From positions 1 through 64,000 of the forward strand of contig NZ_JACZDF010000003.1 in NCBI RefSeq assembly GCF_014852685.1: DNA of 64,000 nt. The letters run 5' to 3'. Position numbers and translations under genes: made by a program. Within the stretch, counting starts at the first letter, position 1. Every line of letters begins with the position of its first letter. The stretch comes from Flavimobilis rhizosphaerae (lineage in GTDB: Bacteria; Actinomycetota; Actinomycetes; Actinomycetales; Cellulomonadaceae). This document shows, in pieces, positions 8,827 through 16,818 of the stretch. Below the pieces are notes generated by a model. It was not told the origin of the DNA and made no database searches. It worked only from the letters and a program-made list of their open reading frames with translations.

Positions 8827-8922
8827 TCAGGCCTGCGTGGCCCGCTGCGGCATTCGCCCACGCATCATGTCGCGACGACAGGTCGCGACAGAGCGGGTCG
8901 TGGTGCAGCAGGTGGCGGTCAT
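8827..8922 (-). CDS. Leader peptide with Cys-Cys motif upstream of metQ
   Basis: A 31-codon open frame, ATG at 8922 and TGA at 8827. It reads MTATCCTTTRSVATCRRD, then a Met-containing basic tail (MMRGRM) and a stop. Two adjacent Cys codons (TGC TGC) and a third Cys occur in the first 15 codons. In actinobacteria, short upstream frames with clustered Cys codons control sulfur genes by cysteine-dependent attenuation. The position 215 nt before a sulfur amino acid transporter fits that model. There is no clear Shine-Dalgarno, so it may be leaderless. Function is inferred from position and composition only. Confidence 0.5.
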   Translation of the reverse strand: MTATCCTTTRSVATCRRDMMRGRMPQRATQA

Positions 8923-8995
8923 GGGACAACCATGCGCCGACGACGACGGTGAGGGCCAGCCAGCATCCGGAGAATCTCGCATGTTGGACCGCGCT

Positions 8996-9007
8996 GTCTC
9001 GCGAGAC
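8996..9007. promoter_or_regulatory. 12-bp perfect palindrome upstream of the metQ leader
   Basis: GTCTCGCGAGAC is a perfect palindrome 74 bp before the leader peptide start, where a promoter for the metQIN unit would be expected. It may be an operator for a sulfur regulator. No regulator gene is nearby and it could be chance in GC-rich DNA. Otherwise I see nothing in 8923-9165. Confidence 0.3.
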
Positions 9008-9165
9008 CGGAGCGACAACGTAGCCGAGCGCCGAGATTCCGCCAGTCCTGCACTTCCACGGGTGTCCACATGGTGGGTGCGTCGCGCGCCCACGATCGCG
9101 TGCAGCTCCCAACGTGGCAGGCGCATGGCCAGGCACCACGCGCCGCGAAGACGCGGCGCGGACAC

Positions 9166-9259
9166 AAAGGACCCCCCGTGCACCCGCCAGAGCTCACCTA
9201 CCCTTGCTGCCTTCCGGCCCTGGGGGGGTTCAGCGAGATGACGCCGCACGAGGGGTCTG
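9166..9259 (-). ncRNA. ffs: Signal recognition particle RNA (small, 4.5S type)
   Basis: On the minus strand the diagnostic SRP apical loop reads GGGCCGGAAGGCAGCAAGGG (around 9205-9224). Flanking arms pair as AGACCCCUCGUGC at the 5' end with GCACGGGGGGUCCU at the 3' end, closing one long hairpin of about 95 nt. This is the usual size of the small bacterial SRP RNA. Exact ends are estimated from the pairing. Confidence 0.92.
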
Positions 9260-9370
9260 CCCGGAAGTCTAGCGGAGGGCCACGCCCCCGGCCGAATCGG
9301 CCCGCCCCGCGCCGCAGGGCCCCGCTGTGGGGCTGGCCCGCGCGGATTCGGCCTGCGAGCCATCCTCGGG

Positions 9371-9376
9371 TATTCT
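9371..9376 (+). promoter_or_regulatory. -10 element of the tRNA-Ser promoter
   Basis: TATTCT, one of few AT-rich hexamers here, lies 17 nt before the mature tRNA 5' end, where a stable RNA promoter -10 box is expected. The -35 box is not clear. Confidence 0.45.
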
Positions 9377-9393
9377 CGGAGACGCTGTTGCCA

Positions 9394-9478
9394 GGAGGAT
9401 TCGCCTAGTGGCCTATGGCGCCGTCTTGGAAAGGCGGTTGGGTGCAAGCCCTCGGGGGTTCGAATCCCCCATCCTCCG
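9394..9478 (+). tRNA. tRNA-Ser (anticodon GGA)
   Basis: The acceptor stem GGAGGAT (9394-9400) pairs with ATCCTCC (9471-9477), with discriminator G at 9478. The anticodon arm is CCGTC-TTGGAAA-GGCGG, giving anticodon GGA. There is a long class II variable arm and the T-arm has GGTTCGAATCC. CCA is not encoded (GCAGG follows). A terminator hairpin and then an IS remnant come directly after, so this tRNA marks the left edge of the accessory region. Confidence 0.96.
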
Positions 9479-9486
9479 CAGGACGA

Positions 9487-9525
9487 GTGAGACCCCGGAC
9501 CATGCTTTTCGGTCCGGGGCCTCAC
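9487..9525 (+). terminator. Terminator after tRNA-Ser
   Basis: A hairpin with arms GTGAGACCCCGGACC (9487-9501) and GGTCCGGGGCCTCAC (9511-9525), with one A/C mismatch and a loop containing TTTT. It lies 9 nt after the tRNA. Confidence 0.75.
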
Positions 9526-9575
9526 GCGTTCTGCGAGCGAGCAGAGCAGATTCAGGGGGCCCGCAACGGAGCGAG

Positions 9576-10197
9576 AAGCCCAAGTAGTGCCCCATAGAGT
9601 GGTGTAGCCCCCGAAGTGGTCGACCTCCTCGTGCATGTGGATGCGGCCACCGCGGGACCCTTCGAAATCACCCTTCACAGCTCTTTCGAATGGATCACCA
9701 CGATGACCGCACCCCACATTGTCGACCCCGCCCGCGTCCTGGGCAACCTGCTGTCCGACGCCTCCCCGGACATGATGCGCACGCTGCTGCAGACGATGAT
9801 CAACGCTCTGCTGTCCGCCGACGCCGACGCCGTGTGCGGGGCCGAGTGGGGACAGACGTCCCCGAGCGCACCGCGCAGCGCAACGGCTACCGTCGCCGCC
9901 CCCTGGACACCCGTGCCGGCACGATCGACGTGGCCGTGCCCAAGCTCCGCTCCGGCACGTACTTCCCCGAATGGCCTGGTCTTCCCCCACCGTGATGCCG
10001 TCCTCCGATTGGTCGGGGCGGTGCTCGCTGAGCAGAGCGATGAGTGGGCCGAAGGACGCCGTTACCTCGGGCTCGAAGTCCTGGCGCGCTGCCGCCTGAC
10101 CTCCGTGCCCGACACCGGCATCGAGGAGGTGCCCGAGCCACTCACACTCACTGCCTGACGGAGGGAACCGCTACACCACTTCCAGGGACTTGACCGG
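9576..10197 (+). mobile_element. Degenerate IS256-family element (copy 1)
   Basis: A transposase remnant. An intact N-terminus (MTAPHIVDPARVLGNLLSDA, from 9703) runs about 50 residues. A frame change near 9840 continues it as the typical RNGYRRR..DTRAGTIDVAVPKL stretch and FPEW in another frame. A large internal deletion near 9975 then joins it to the C-terminus (FPHRDAVLRLVGAVLAEQSD to the stop at 10158). The DDE core is lost. Both ends carry a GGTGTAGC/GCTACACC inverted terminal motif (near 9600 and 10170). Bases 9980-10196 are nearly identical to 26571-26788. Confidence 0.85.
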
Positions 10198-10424
10198 GCT
10201 CCGACGGCGCTCAGCGGTGAGGCGAGCTCTGGTGTGGCCTAGTTCCTCGGGAGATTCGGCCCCAGTCTTCTAGCCTTGATGTGACTGCTGAGCAGACCGT
10301 TGAGTAAGTCGTCGGCTGCCGCATCTGAAACGGTCATGGGAGGGTCTGGATCCGGGTTCTCGGGTACTGCGGCGACATCGGAGAGCCTCGCGAGGTTAAG
10401 GCGGTATGAGTTTCGCACCCGCCG

Positions 10425-11012
10425 GAAGTCGAGCCCGAGCACGCCGTCGCGCTGTGGCGCGCGCTGCTCGAGGCCGGGACGCCCCTGGGACTCGTGCCGG
10501 CCGGGCTGGCGTCGCGCGACTCGCTGCGCCTCGAGGCCGGCATGCCCCTGTACGGGCACGAGCTCAGCCGCGACGTCACGCCCTACGACGCCGGCCTGGG
10601 TCGCACCGTGAAGATCGACAAGGTGGGGCCTGACGGCGAGCCGCTCGACTTCGTGGGCCGTGCCGCCCTGGAGTACCGCGCCTCGCGCGACGCCCGCGCG
10701 GAGCTCGACGGCGACGCCCCCGCGCGCGTGCTCGTCGGTCTCCAGGGCCTGGGGCGTCGTCCCGCCCGGGCCGGATACGCCGTCGTCGTCCCCGGTGCCC
10801 CTGCGTCAGGTGAGGAGGGAGCCGACGGCGAGCCCACCGTCGTCGGGCGCGTGACGTCCGGGGCGCCCTCGCCCACGCTGGGTCACCCGATCGCGCTCGC
10901 GTACGTCGACGCCGCGCACGCCGAGCCGGGAACCGAGCTCGGGGTGGACGTCCGCGGCCGCACCGAACCCGTGCGCGTGGTGCCCCTGCCGGTCTACCGC
11001 CGCGCGAACTAG
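10425..11012 (+). pseudogene. gcvT: 5'-truncated aminomethyltransferase (glycine cleavage T)
   Basis: From about 10425 the frame reads VEPEHAVALWRALLEAGTP and on through PAGLASRDSLRLEAGMPLYG, the conserved start of the GcvT C-terminal half, to the stop at 11012. Roughly the first half of a 370-residue protein, with much of the folate-binding core, is missing. An in-frame stop lies just upstream at 10407. The 10197-10424 segment before it is unrelated sequence: a minus-strand frame ending at 10239 that I cannot identify. The gene was evidently cut by the IS-associated rearrangement. gcvH follows 49 bp downstream and is intact. Confidence 0.85.
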
Positions 11013-11061
11013 CCTGAGCCGCAGCACGTCCGCACCATCCCCATCGTCTGAGGAGCACACC

Positions 11062-11442
11062 ATGGCCGCCCTGCCCGAGGACCTGCAGTACACCGCCGAG
11101 CACGAGTGGATCGACTCCGGGTCGCCCGCGACCGTCGGCATCACGTCCGTGGCCGCCGAGGCGCTCGGCGACATCGTGTTCGTCGAGCTGCCCGAGGTCG
11201 GCGCGAGCCTGACCGCCGGCGCGGTGTTCGGCGAGGTCGAGTCCGTGAAGTCCGTCTCCGAGCTGTTCTCGCCCGTCACCGGCACGGTCGTCGAGGTGAA
11301 TGCCGCGCTCGCGGATGCGCCCGAGACCATCAACTCGGACCCGTTCGGCGAGGGCTGGCTGGTGCGCGTGGAGATCGACACGCTCGGCCCCGTGCTGACG
11401 GCCGAGGAGTACGCGGCGCTCACGGGCGGGCCGGGCGCCTGA
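11062..11442 (+). CDS. gcvH: Glycine cleavage system H protein
   Basis: 126 residues, the normal length. It carries the opening YTAEHEWI and the lipoylation site ESVKSVSEL with K63 as the lipoyl lysine. The lipoylated arm shuttles the aminomethyl group between GcvP, GcvT and the L protein. The gene follows the truncated gcvT with a good ribosome binding site (GAGGAG, 11050). Unless another gcvT exists elsewhere, the H protein may serve only as a lipoyl carrier. gcvP is not in the window. Confidence 0.96.
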   Translation: MAALPEDLQYTAEHEWIDSGSPATVGITSVAAEALGDIVFVELPEVGASLTAGAVFGEVESVKSVSELFSPVTGTVVEVNAALADAPETINSDPFGEGWLVRVEIDTLGPVLTAEEYAALTGGPGA

Positions 11443-11455
11443 CGCACCTGGCATC

Positions 11456-11884
11456 ATGACGGCCATGGGACGCAGGCTCGTGGTCGCCGCCGCGCTGGTC
11501 GACGACCTCGGCGCGCCCACGGCGCTGCTGGCGGCCCGGCGCTCGCGGCCGGTGGAGCTCGCTGGCATGTGGGAGTTCCCCGGCGGCAAGGTCGACCCGG
11601 GCGAGACCCCGGTCGAGGCGCTGCACCGCGAGCTGGACGAGGAGCTGGGCGTCACCGTGGAGCTCGGGGCGGAGGTGGCCGGGCCCGACGACGGCGGTTG
11701 GATCATCACGGACCGGCACGTGATGCGGCTGTGGCTGGCGCGTGTGACGGCCGGGGAACCCGAGCCGCAGGTCGAGCACGACGAGCTGCGGTGGTTGGGT
11801 CGTGGCGAGCTGATGGACGTGCCGTGGCTGACCGGGGACGTGCGGATCGTGGAGCACCTTCGGGCGGGTGTGCTCGCGGGCTGA
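11456..11884 (+). CDS. Nudix hydrolase, MutT type
   Basis: 142 residues with a complete Nudix box [20 protein letters not shown].. at residues 43-65 (GX5EX7REUXEEXGU), preceded by GMWEFP as in MutT. It probably hydrolyses oxidised nucleoside triphosphates such as 8-oxo-dGTP, though substrate is inferred from the MWEFPGG context. ATG at 11456 is used here; the ATG 9 nt later (MGRRL) is equally possible. It starts 13 bp after gcvH and is likely cotranscribed. Confidence 0.88.
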   Translation: MTAMGRRLVVAAALVDDLGAPTALLAARRSRPVELAGMWEFPGGKVDPGETPVEALHRELDEELGVTVELGAEVAGPDDGGWIITDRHVMRLWLARVTAGEPEPQVEHDELRWLGRGELMDVPWLTGDVRIVEHLRAGVLAG

Positions 11885-11961
11885 GGCGGAGTTCCGTCGA
11901 GCCCGGCTGGTGCTCCCTTTGAAGTGCCCCAGAACGGGCACTTCTCCTCTTGCCTAGCCCT

Positions 11962-12265
11962 TCAACCGTGAGTCGCTCTCGAGGGCCCGTTCGAGGAAGG
12001 ATCGTTAGCAGCTGCGGCTACGATTCCGGGGCGCGTCTGAGCGACGAACATCCCGACCGCAGCGTCGTCGAGACGTCGGTACAGCGTCGCCGCATCATCG
12101 GTCGCCCGCACCTCGACGCGCGTGTGGCAGATCACCGGCCCGGTCTCCTCACCCGTCTCCATGACGTGGAGCGTAACTCCACAAGGAGAACCGTCAATGA
12201 GGGGCCAGCGGTGCGGTTGCCGCCCTCGGTTGAAGGGCAAGAAGCCCCTGTGAAGATTCGCGGAG
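11962..12265 (-). pseudogene. Formyltransferase-domain fragment
   Basis: A minus-strand frame reads NLHRGFLPFNRGRQPHRWPL and then GVTLHVMETGEETG..I, ending ATLYRRLDDAAVGMF. This is the formyl_transferase fold signature (NLHxGxLPxNRG, GVTxHxMxxGxDTG), here with the catalytic-region Asp changed to Glu. The N-terminal folate-binding half is absent; sequence beyond 12265 is unrelated. It is a broken remnant of a sugar- or tRNA-formyltransferase gene. The neighbouring 12266-12660 contains no gene I can recognise (see rejected items). Confidence 0.6.
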
Positions 12266-12670
12266 AAGAGTCGCGCTGACGAGATGGGCTCGGAGTGATC
12301 GTCTTCCACCTCCTGAGCCTGAAACCAGAGCCTGACGCCAACGTCGGCCTGTCCCTGACACGCCTTGCTGTTTCCCTGGGGACGCTTGGCGTGGCCGGCC
12401 TGCTTGGGCACCGCGGGCAACAGCACCACCTCGAGGCCAGGGCGGCGAAGAGGACCGACCTCGCACTCCGTCAGGTCCTGCCCTTCACCGCCAACCTCGA
12501 AGAAGACGATCGCCGCGCAATCGTGCGCGAGTTCACCGACCGAGTCTTCATCAGAGGCGACATCGACACCCCGAAAGCACCGCGAACGATCCCGTCACTG
12601 CGCCGACCCACCGAAGCTCAGACCTATACGGCCGGAGAGCCCCCCGAGTAGGCCACTGCCGGCCCGGGAC

Positions 12671-12690
12671 TGCTGAAGGTCCGATGAAGG
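12671..12690. promoter_or_regulatory. Response-regulator-like direct repeat, orphan copy
   Basis: TGCTGAAGGTCCGATGAAGG matches the 11-bp repeat found before the copper-binding protein, the glutaredoxin/response-regulator pair and the SHOCT gene. Here it lies 11 bp past the copB stop and faces only the broken formyltransferase segment, so any gene it controlled is gone. Confidence 0.5.
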
Positions 12691-12700
12691 GGGCGTCTGC

Positions 12701-14860
12701 TCAGGCAGCCGGTACCGCCGTCCGGGACGGCGGCCCGACACGCTTGGCCTCGTGAGCTGCGGCTGTCGAAGCCTCCGGGCTCAGGTCGAGACGTCGTAGG
12801 AGCTGGGCGTTGGCGGCGACGACGACCGTGGACACGGACATCAGGATCGCGCCGATCTCCATCGGCAGGACGAACCCCACCGGCGCGAGAACACCGGCGG
12901 CGAGGGGCACCGCGGCGATGTTGTAGCCGGCGGCCCACCACAGGTTCTGCGTCATCTTCCGGTAGCCCTCACGGGACAGCTGGATGACGGACAGGACAGA
13001 GCGAGGATCGTCCGAGGCCAAAATGACCCCGGCCGAGGCGATGGCCACGTCGGTGCCCGCGCCGATCGCGACGCCGGCGTCTGCCTGAGCGAGGGCGGGG
13101 GCGTCGTTCACGCCGTCGCCGACCATCGCCACGGTCTGCCCGGCACCCTGCAGGGAGGCGACCTTGCTGCTCTTGTCCTCGGGGCGGACGCCCGCGAACA
13201 CCTGATCGATGCCGAGCTCGGCACCCACGGCCCTGGCGACCGGCTCGGCGTCGCCGGTGATCATCACGACGCGGATGCCGAGTGCGTGGAGGGCGTCGAC
13301 CGCCTCGCGAGACTCCTGACGTACCTCGTCGGCGAGCCCGAGCGCTCCGGCCACCTGGCCGTCGACCACCACGTGCAGCACGATCTGCCCGCGATCGGAC
13401 CAGGGCTGGGTCGCCGGTAGGGGAGCGAGCCCGTGCTCCGTCAGGAGGTTCGGCCCGCCGACGGCGACGCGGCGTCCCTCCACGGTGGCGGAGACGCCGA
13501 CCGCCGTGGAGGCCCGGAAGTCCTCGGCGCGGGGAACGCTGAGCCCCCGGTGGTGTGCAGCGGCGGTGATCGCACGCGCGAGGGGGTGCTCGCTGTCGGC
13601 CTCCGCGGCGGCGGCGAGCGCGAGGAGCTCTTCGTCACCGATCCCGGTGGTGGCGATGTCGTGCAGGGCGGGCTCGCCCTTGGTGAGCGTCCCGGTCTTG
13701 TCGAACAGGACGGTGTCCACCACGCGCATCCGCTCGAGTGCGGCGCGGTCCTTGATCAGCACGCCGCCGCGGGCAGCGCGCTCGGTGGAGATCGACACCA
13801 CCAGCGGGATGGCGAGCCCGAGGGCGTGCGGGCAGGCGATGACGAGGACCGTGATGGCGCGGATGATCGCGAAGTCCGGTGTGCCGACGGCGCTCCAGAT
13901 CGCGACGGTGATGATGGCGGCGACCAGGGCGAACCAGAACAGCCACCCGGCGGCGCGGTCGGCCAGCAGCTGCGCACGCGTCGTGGACGACTGCGCCTGC
14001 GCGACCAGACGCTGGATCCCGGCCAGCACGGTCGAGTCACCGACGGCGTCGACCCTCACCCTCAGGGCGCTGTCGGTCGAGACCGTCCCCGCGACGACCT
14101 GGTCGCCGACGGTCCGACGTACGGGCCGCGACTCGCCCGTGATCATCGACTCGTCGACGTCGGCGGCGCCGTCGACGACCTGCCCGTCCGCCGGGACCCG
14201 AGCACCCGGGCGGACGACGACGACGTCTCCCAGGACGAGCGAGGACGGCGGCACCGCGACGACCGAGTCGCCGTCGACCTTCTCCGCCTCGTCGGGGAGG
14301 AGCGCCGCGAGGGAGTCGAGGGCGGAAGAGGTCTGCGCCAGCGACCGCATCTCCAGCCAGTGGCCGAGCAGCATGATCACGACAAGGAGGGCGAGCTCCC
14401 ACCAGAACTCCAGCTCGTGCGAGAGCACGCCGAGGGTCGCCGCCCAGGAGGCGACGAACGCGACGGTGATCGCCATCCCGACGAGCACCATCATCCCGGG
14501 CTTGCGGCCCCGGAGCTCGGCGACGGCCCCCGTGAGGAAGGGCCGTCCACCCCACAGGTAGATGGCCGTGCCGAGGACCGGCGCGACCCAGGCGAGCCCC
14601 GGGACGTCAGGGAGGCTGTACCCGAGCAGGTCGGCGAACATCCCGCTGAGCAGCACCGCCGGCACGGCCAGCGCGAGATTGATCCAGAACAGGCGCCGGA
14701 ACAGCGCCACGTGGTCACCGTGATTTCCGCCGTGCGCCTCGTGCCCGCCGTGGCGGTCTTGAGCGCGCAGATCCGTCTCGCCGGCCGTCCGATCATCCCG
14801 ATGGCCGGCACGGTTGTGACGGCCGCCGTGCATGTCGTGGCTCTGGTGCGCGTCGCTCAT
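12701..14860 (-). CDS. copB: Copper-translocating P-type ATPase, CopB-like (P1B-3)
   Basis: 719 residues from the ATG at 14860, chosen for its GAGGAG site and family start. The cytosolic N-terminus is His-rich (about 11 His in 50 residues) in place of a CxxC metal domain. Motifs: TGES 241-244, membrane motif ACPHALG with C343-P344-H345 (CPH rather than CPC), DKTGT 387-391, SEHPLA and GDGVNDAPAL. CPH plus a His-rich tail is typical of CopB pumps, which export copper (Cu(I)/Ag(I), or Cu(II) in some members). A CsoR-like operator lies 35 bp upstream. It heads the minus-strand half of the copper cluster. Confidence 0.93.
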   Translation of the reverse strand: MSDAHQSHDMHGGRHNRAGHRDDRTAGETDLRAQDRHGGHEAHGGNHGDHVALFRRLFWINLALAVPAVLLSGMFADLLGYSLPDVPGLAWVAPVLGTAIYLWGGRPFLTGAVAELRGRKPGMMVLVGMAITVAFVASWAATLGVLSHELEFWWELALLVVIMLLGHWLEMRSLAQTSSALDSLAALLPDEAEKVDGDSVVAVPPSSLVLGDVVVVRPGARVPADGQVVDGAADVDESMITGESRPVRRTVGDQVVAGTVSTDSALRVRVDAVGDSTVLAGIQRLVAQAQSSTTRAQLLADRAAGWLFWFALVAAIITVAIWSAVGTPDFAIIRAITVLVIACPHALGLAIPLVVSISTERAARGGVLIKDRAALERMRVVDTVLFDKTGTLTKGEPALHDIATTGIGDEELLALAAAAEADSEHPLARAITAAAHHRGLSVPRAEDFRASTAVGVSATVEGRRVAVGGPNLLTEHGLAPLPATQPWSDRGQIVLHVVVDGQVAGALGLADEVRQESREAVDALHALGIRVVMITGDAEPVARAVGAELGIDQVFAGVRPEDKSSKVASLQGAGQTVAMVGDGVNDAPALAQADAGVAIGAGTDVAIASAGVILASDDPRSVLSVIQLSREGYRKMTQNLWWAAGYNIAAVPLAAGVLAPVGFVLPMEIGAILMSVSTVVVAANAQLLRRLDLSPEASTAAAHEAKRVGPPSRTAVPAA

Positions 14861-14894
14861 GGCTCTTCTCCTCGACCCGTGCTTCGCATCGAAT

Positions 14895-14911
14895 ATACCC
14901 CCCGGTGGTAT
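14895..14911. promoter_or_regulatory. CsoR-like operator at copB
   Basis: ATACCCCCCGGTGGTAT: half-sites ATACC/GGTAT around a GC-rich centre, 34 bp before the copB start. It has the form of Cu(I)-sensor CsoR operators and resembles the site before cueP at 34611-34625. No csoR gene is in the window. Confidence 0.6.
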
Positions 14912-14978
14912 GGCAAGGAACTGCGCACGCGCGGCGGGTATTCCCGTCGTCGCACCGCTCGACGACGGATGGGTCAGA

Positions 14979-15620
14979 TCAGGGGGCCGGGCACGAGCGG
15001 AGCGCGGTGCCCTCGATGCCCGGTACGGGGCGTGCCTCCGCCTCGGCCGCCGTCGTCGCGATGCCGTTGCGCTCGATGTCCTCGATGAGCCAGTCCATCT
15101 CGGCAATCTCCCGCTGCTGGGCTTCGATGATCTCGACGGCGAGCCTGCACACCCGGACGTCGTCGATCTGCGCCCGCTCCGAGCGGGTGATCGCCAGGGA
15201 GTGGTGGGGGATCATCGCGCGCATGAACGCGGTGTCGCCGACCGTGGCCTGACTGCGGTCGAGCACGACGCCGCCGACGAGGAGCAGCACGCTGACGGCG
15301 ACGACCGCGATGTTCGTCTTGGCGTTCTTGTACATGTTCAGCATCCAGGCAAGCATGATCAGGCCCATGGTGCCGCCCATGGTGACCGCCATGAAGACGC
15401 GGCTCTGGCTGAACCGGACGTGGTCGAGCTCCCACGAGCCGACGAACATCACGAAGTACATGACCACCATGGCGGTGAGGATCATGGCGGCGAACCGCAG
15501 GTACATGCCCTTCATCTGATGGCTTTGCCCACCGCTGTGGTGCTCACCCCGGCGGCTGGCGTCGTCACCGTCGTTGTCCTCCTTCTTCGACTCGCCATCG
15601 TGCTCGCTGTGCATAGACAT
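14979..15620 (-). CDS. DUF305 domain membrane protein
   Basis: 213 residues. A His- and acid-rich cytosolic start (KKEDNDGDDASRRGEHHSGG) is followed by three or four membrane segments (about residues 40-115). The C-terminal DUF305 segment reads FMRAMIPHHSLAITRSERA (HH motif) and ends with EMDWLIEDI. DUF305 proteins are recurrent in copper-resistance clusters and are thought to bind metal through the HH and Met residues. It lies 118 bp upstream of copB on the same strand; the CsoR-like site between them suggests copB has its own promoter. Confidence 0.85.
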   Translation of the reverse strand: MSMHSEHDGESKKEDNDGDDASRRGEHHSGGQSHQMKGMYLRFAAMILTAMVVMYFVMFVGSWELDHVRFSQSRVFMAVTMGGTMGLIMLAWMLNMYKNAKTNIAVVAVSVLLLVGGVVLDRSQATVGDTAFMRAMIPHHSLAITRSERAQIDDVRVCRLAVEIIEAQQREIAEMDWLIEDIERNGIATTAAEAEARPVPGIEGTALRSCPAP

Positions 15621-15716
15621 CGCCGCGCCTCCTCGTCTTGCTGCTACGTGCTGGGATGCCGGGCGGGCTCACGCGCTGCTGCGGGCGCACTGCCCGTCGG
15701 CACCGCGCGACCACGC

Positions 15717-16118
15717 TCAGCGGATGGCCGCGAGGAGCTCGGCGCAGGCGGCCTCGCAGTCCCGGCACGCCTCGGCGCAGACGCGGCAGTGCTCGTGCAT
15801 GCCCGCGTGCTGCTCGCACTCATCACCACACGCCCGGCAGGCGGCGATGCAGGCCTCGAGGTGGGCCCGGGTGATGTTGGTGTCGTAACTGGTGTGGCGG
15901 GACAGGATCCGCGCCGTGGCCGCGCAGCTGTCGGCGCAGTCGAGGTTGGACCGGATGCACTTGCGCAGGTCCGCGACCATCTCCTCGCTCAGGCACGCGT
16001 CCGCGCACGCGGTGCACGCCTGCGAGCAGGCGACGAGGGTCTCGATGACGCGGGCCAGCAACTGCCGGTCGAGGTTCATGGTTGCGGGGTAGGTCTCGAG
16101 CATCTCCGTGGTCTTCAC
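15717..16118 (-). CDS. Cys-rich four-helix-bundle copper-binding protein (Csp-like)
   Basis: 133 residues from a GTG at 16118 with GAGGAG 6 nt ahead; longer starts lack a site. It contains 16 cysteines, mostly as CxxxC along predicted helices (for example CSQACTACADAC and CIAACRACGDEC), the pattern of copper storage proteins of the DUF326/Csp family, which bind many Cu(I) ions in the core of a four-helix bundle. There is no signal peptide, so it is cytosolic like Csp3. The response-regulator-like repeat sits 109 bp upstream, suggesting metal-induced expression. Confidence 0.9.
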   Translation of the reverse strand: MKTTEMLETYPATMNLDRQLLARVIETLVACSQACTACADACLSEEMVADLRKCIRSNLDCADSCAATARILSRHTSYDTNITRAHLEACIAACRACGDECEQHAGMHEHCRVCAEACRDCEAACAELLAAIR

Positions 16119-16226
16119 GTCGTTCCTCCTCGGTCGAGACGCGGTGCGTTGATCGCGCGCCGCGGGGACCTTTTCGAGGCTAAGGAGGCGCCTGCGTGCT
16201 CGCACGGCGAGAGGGCGCGGGTGGCC

Positions 16227-16243
16227 ATGAAGGTTCGATGAAG
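16227..16243. promoter_or_regulatory. Putative response-regulator site before the copper-binding protein
   Basis: ATGAAGGTTCGATGAAG; on the minus strand CTTCATCGAACCTTCAT, two CTTCAT half-sites spaced 11 bp apart, as expected for an OmpR-family dimer. It matches the sites at 19649, 21913 and 12671. Confidence 0.6.
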
Positions 16244-16313
16244 ATGCGCACTGCTCGGGACGACGAGTCGTGCGCACGGCGGGCAGGGCAGCACCTGGGC
16301 CTCGTGCTGACGA

Positions 16314-16706
16314 CTACGCCGAAGGGCCCCCGGACACCGCGTCGGACCGCTGGATGACGTTGCTGGCCAGCCCACCCGGCAGTTCCGTAGCGCCCGGGCC
16401 ACCGGAGCGCAGCCAGTCCGCGAGCTCGGCGGTTGCCTCGTCCCCGGCGAGGCGCTCGAACCACACCGGCCGTGCGCCGGCACCGCGGCTGGCACGGGTC
16501 GGACGAGCGACCACGGCGTCGCCGCATTCGCACAAGTCGAGGCACTCGACCGTCGTGAGGCGTGCGACGCCGGATTCGGCGAGGCGCTGCAGCCGCTGCA
16601 GCTGGCCACCCCCCTCTGTGTCACTCTCGCCCAGTGTTTCCCCGGCGCAGAGACTGCACGCAGTTAGACCGGGCAGGTCCTTCCAGATCGGACTGGAGTT
16701 CGCCAT
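16314..16706 (-). CDS. (2Fe-2S) thioredoxin-like ferredoxin domain protein
   Basis: 130 residues. Four cysteines occur as C17-x2-C20 near the start (LTACSLCAG) and C-x3-C in TVECLDLCECGDAV, followed by VVARP. This is the layout of small thioredoxin-fold [2Fe-2S] or metal-binding proteins (DUF1636-like, as in HoxE/NuoE C-terminal domains). It lies upstream of the copper-binding protein on the same strand; the 195-bp gap between them contains the regulatory repeat. It may be an electron carrier or a metal-trafficking protein; which is not clear. Confidence 0.65.
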   Translation of the reverse strand: MANSSPIWKDLPGLTACSLCAGETLGESDTEGGGQLQRLQRLAESGVARLTTVECLDLCECGDAVVARPTRASRGAGARPVWFERLAGDEATAELADWLRSGGPGATELPGGLASNVIQRSDAVSGGPSA

Positions 16707-16763
16707 CAGGCGACGATCCTTCCGCCCCAGTTCCTTCGCCGCAGGGTCGGTGGCAGACGCACA

Positions 16764-16804
16764 CGGCAGGAGGCCTGCCTTCTCATGCGGGTGGCCTCCT
16801 GCCG
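16764..16804 (-). terminator. Hairpin terminator after the DUF305 lipoprotein
   Basis: Arms CGGCAGGAGGCC (16764-16775) and GGCCTCCTGCCG (16793-16804) form a perfect 12-bp stem with a 17-nt loop. It starts 14 nt after the minus-strand stop at 16819. Confidence 0.65.
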
Positions 16805-16818
16805 GTCGTGCTCGGTGC

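Noticed and set aside
10239-10430. Minus-strand frame ending in IKARRLGPNLPRN
   Set aside because: Perhaps the 3' end of a lost gene at the gcvT junction, but no family or start can be given.
12295-12651. 118-codon plus-strand frame
   Set aside because: One stretch (PFTANLEEDDRRAIVREFTD) looks protein-like but matches nothing I can name, and the start is inside unrelated remnant DNA. Kept only as an unassigned segment.
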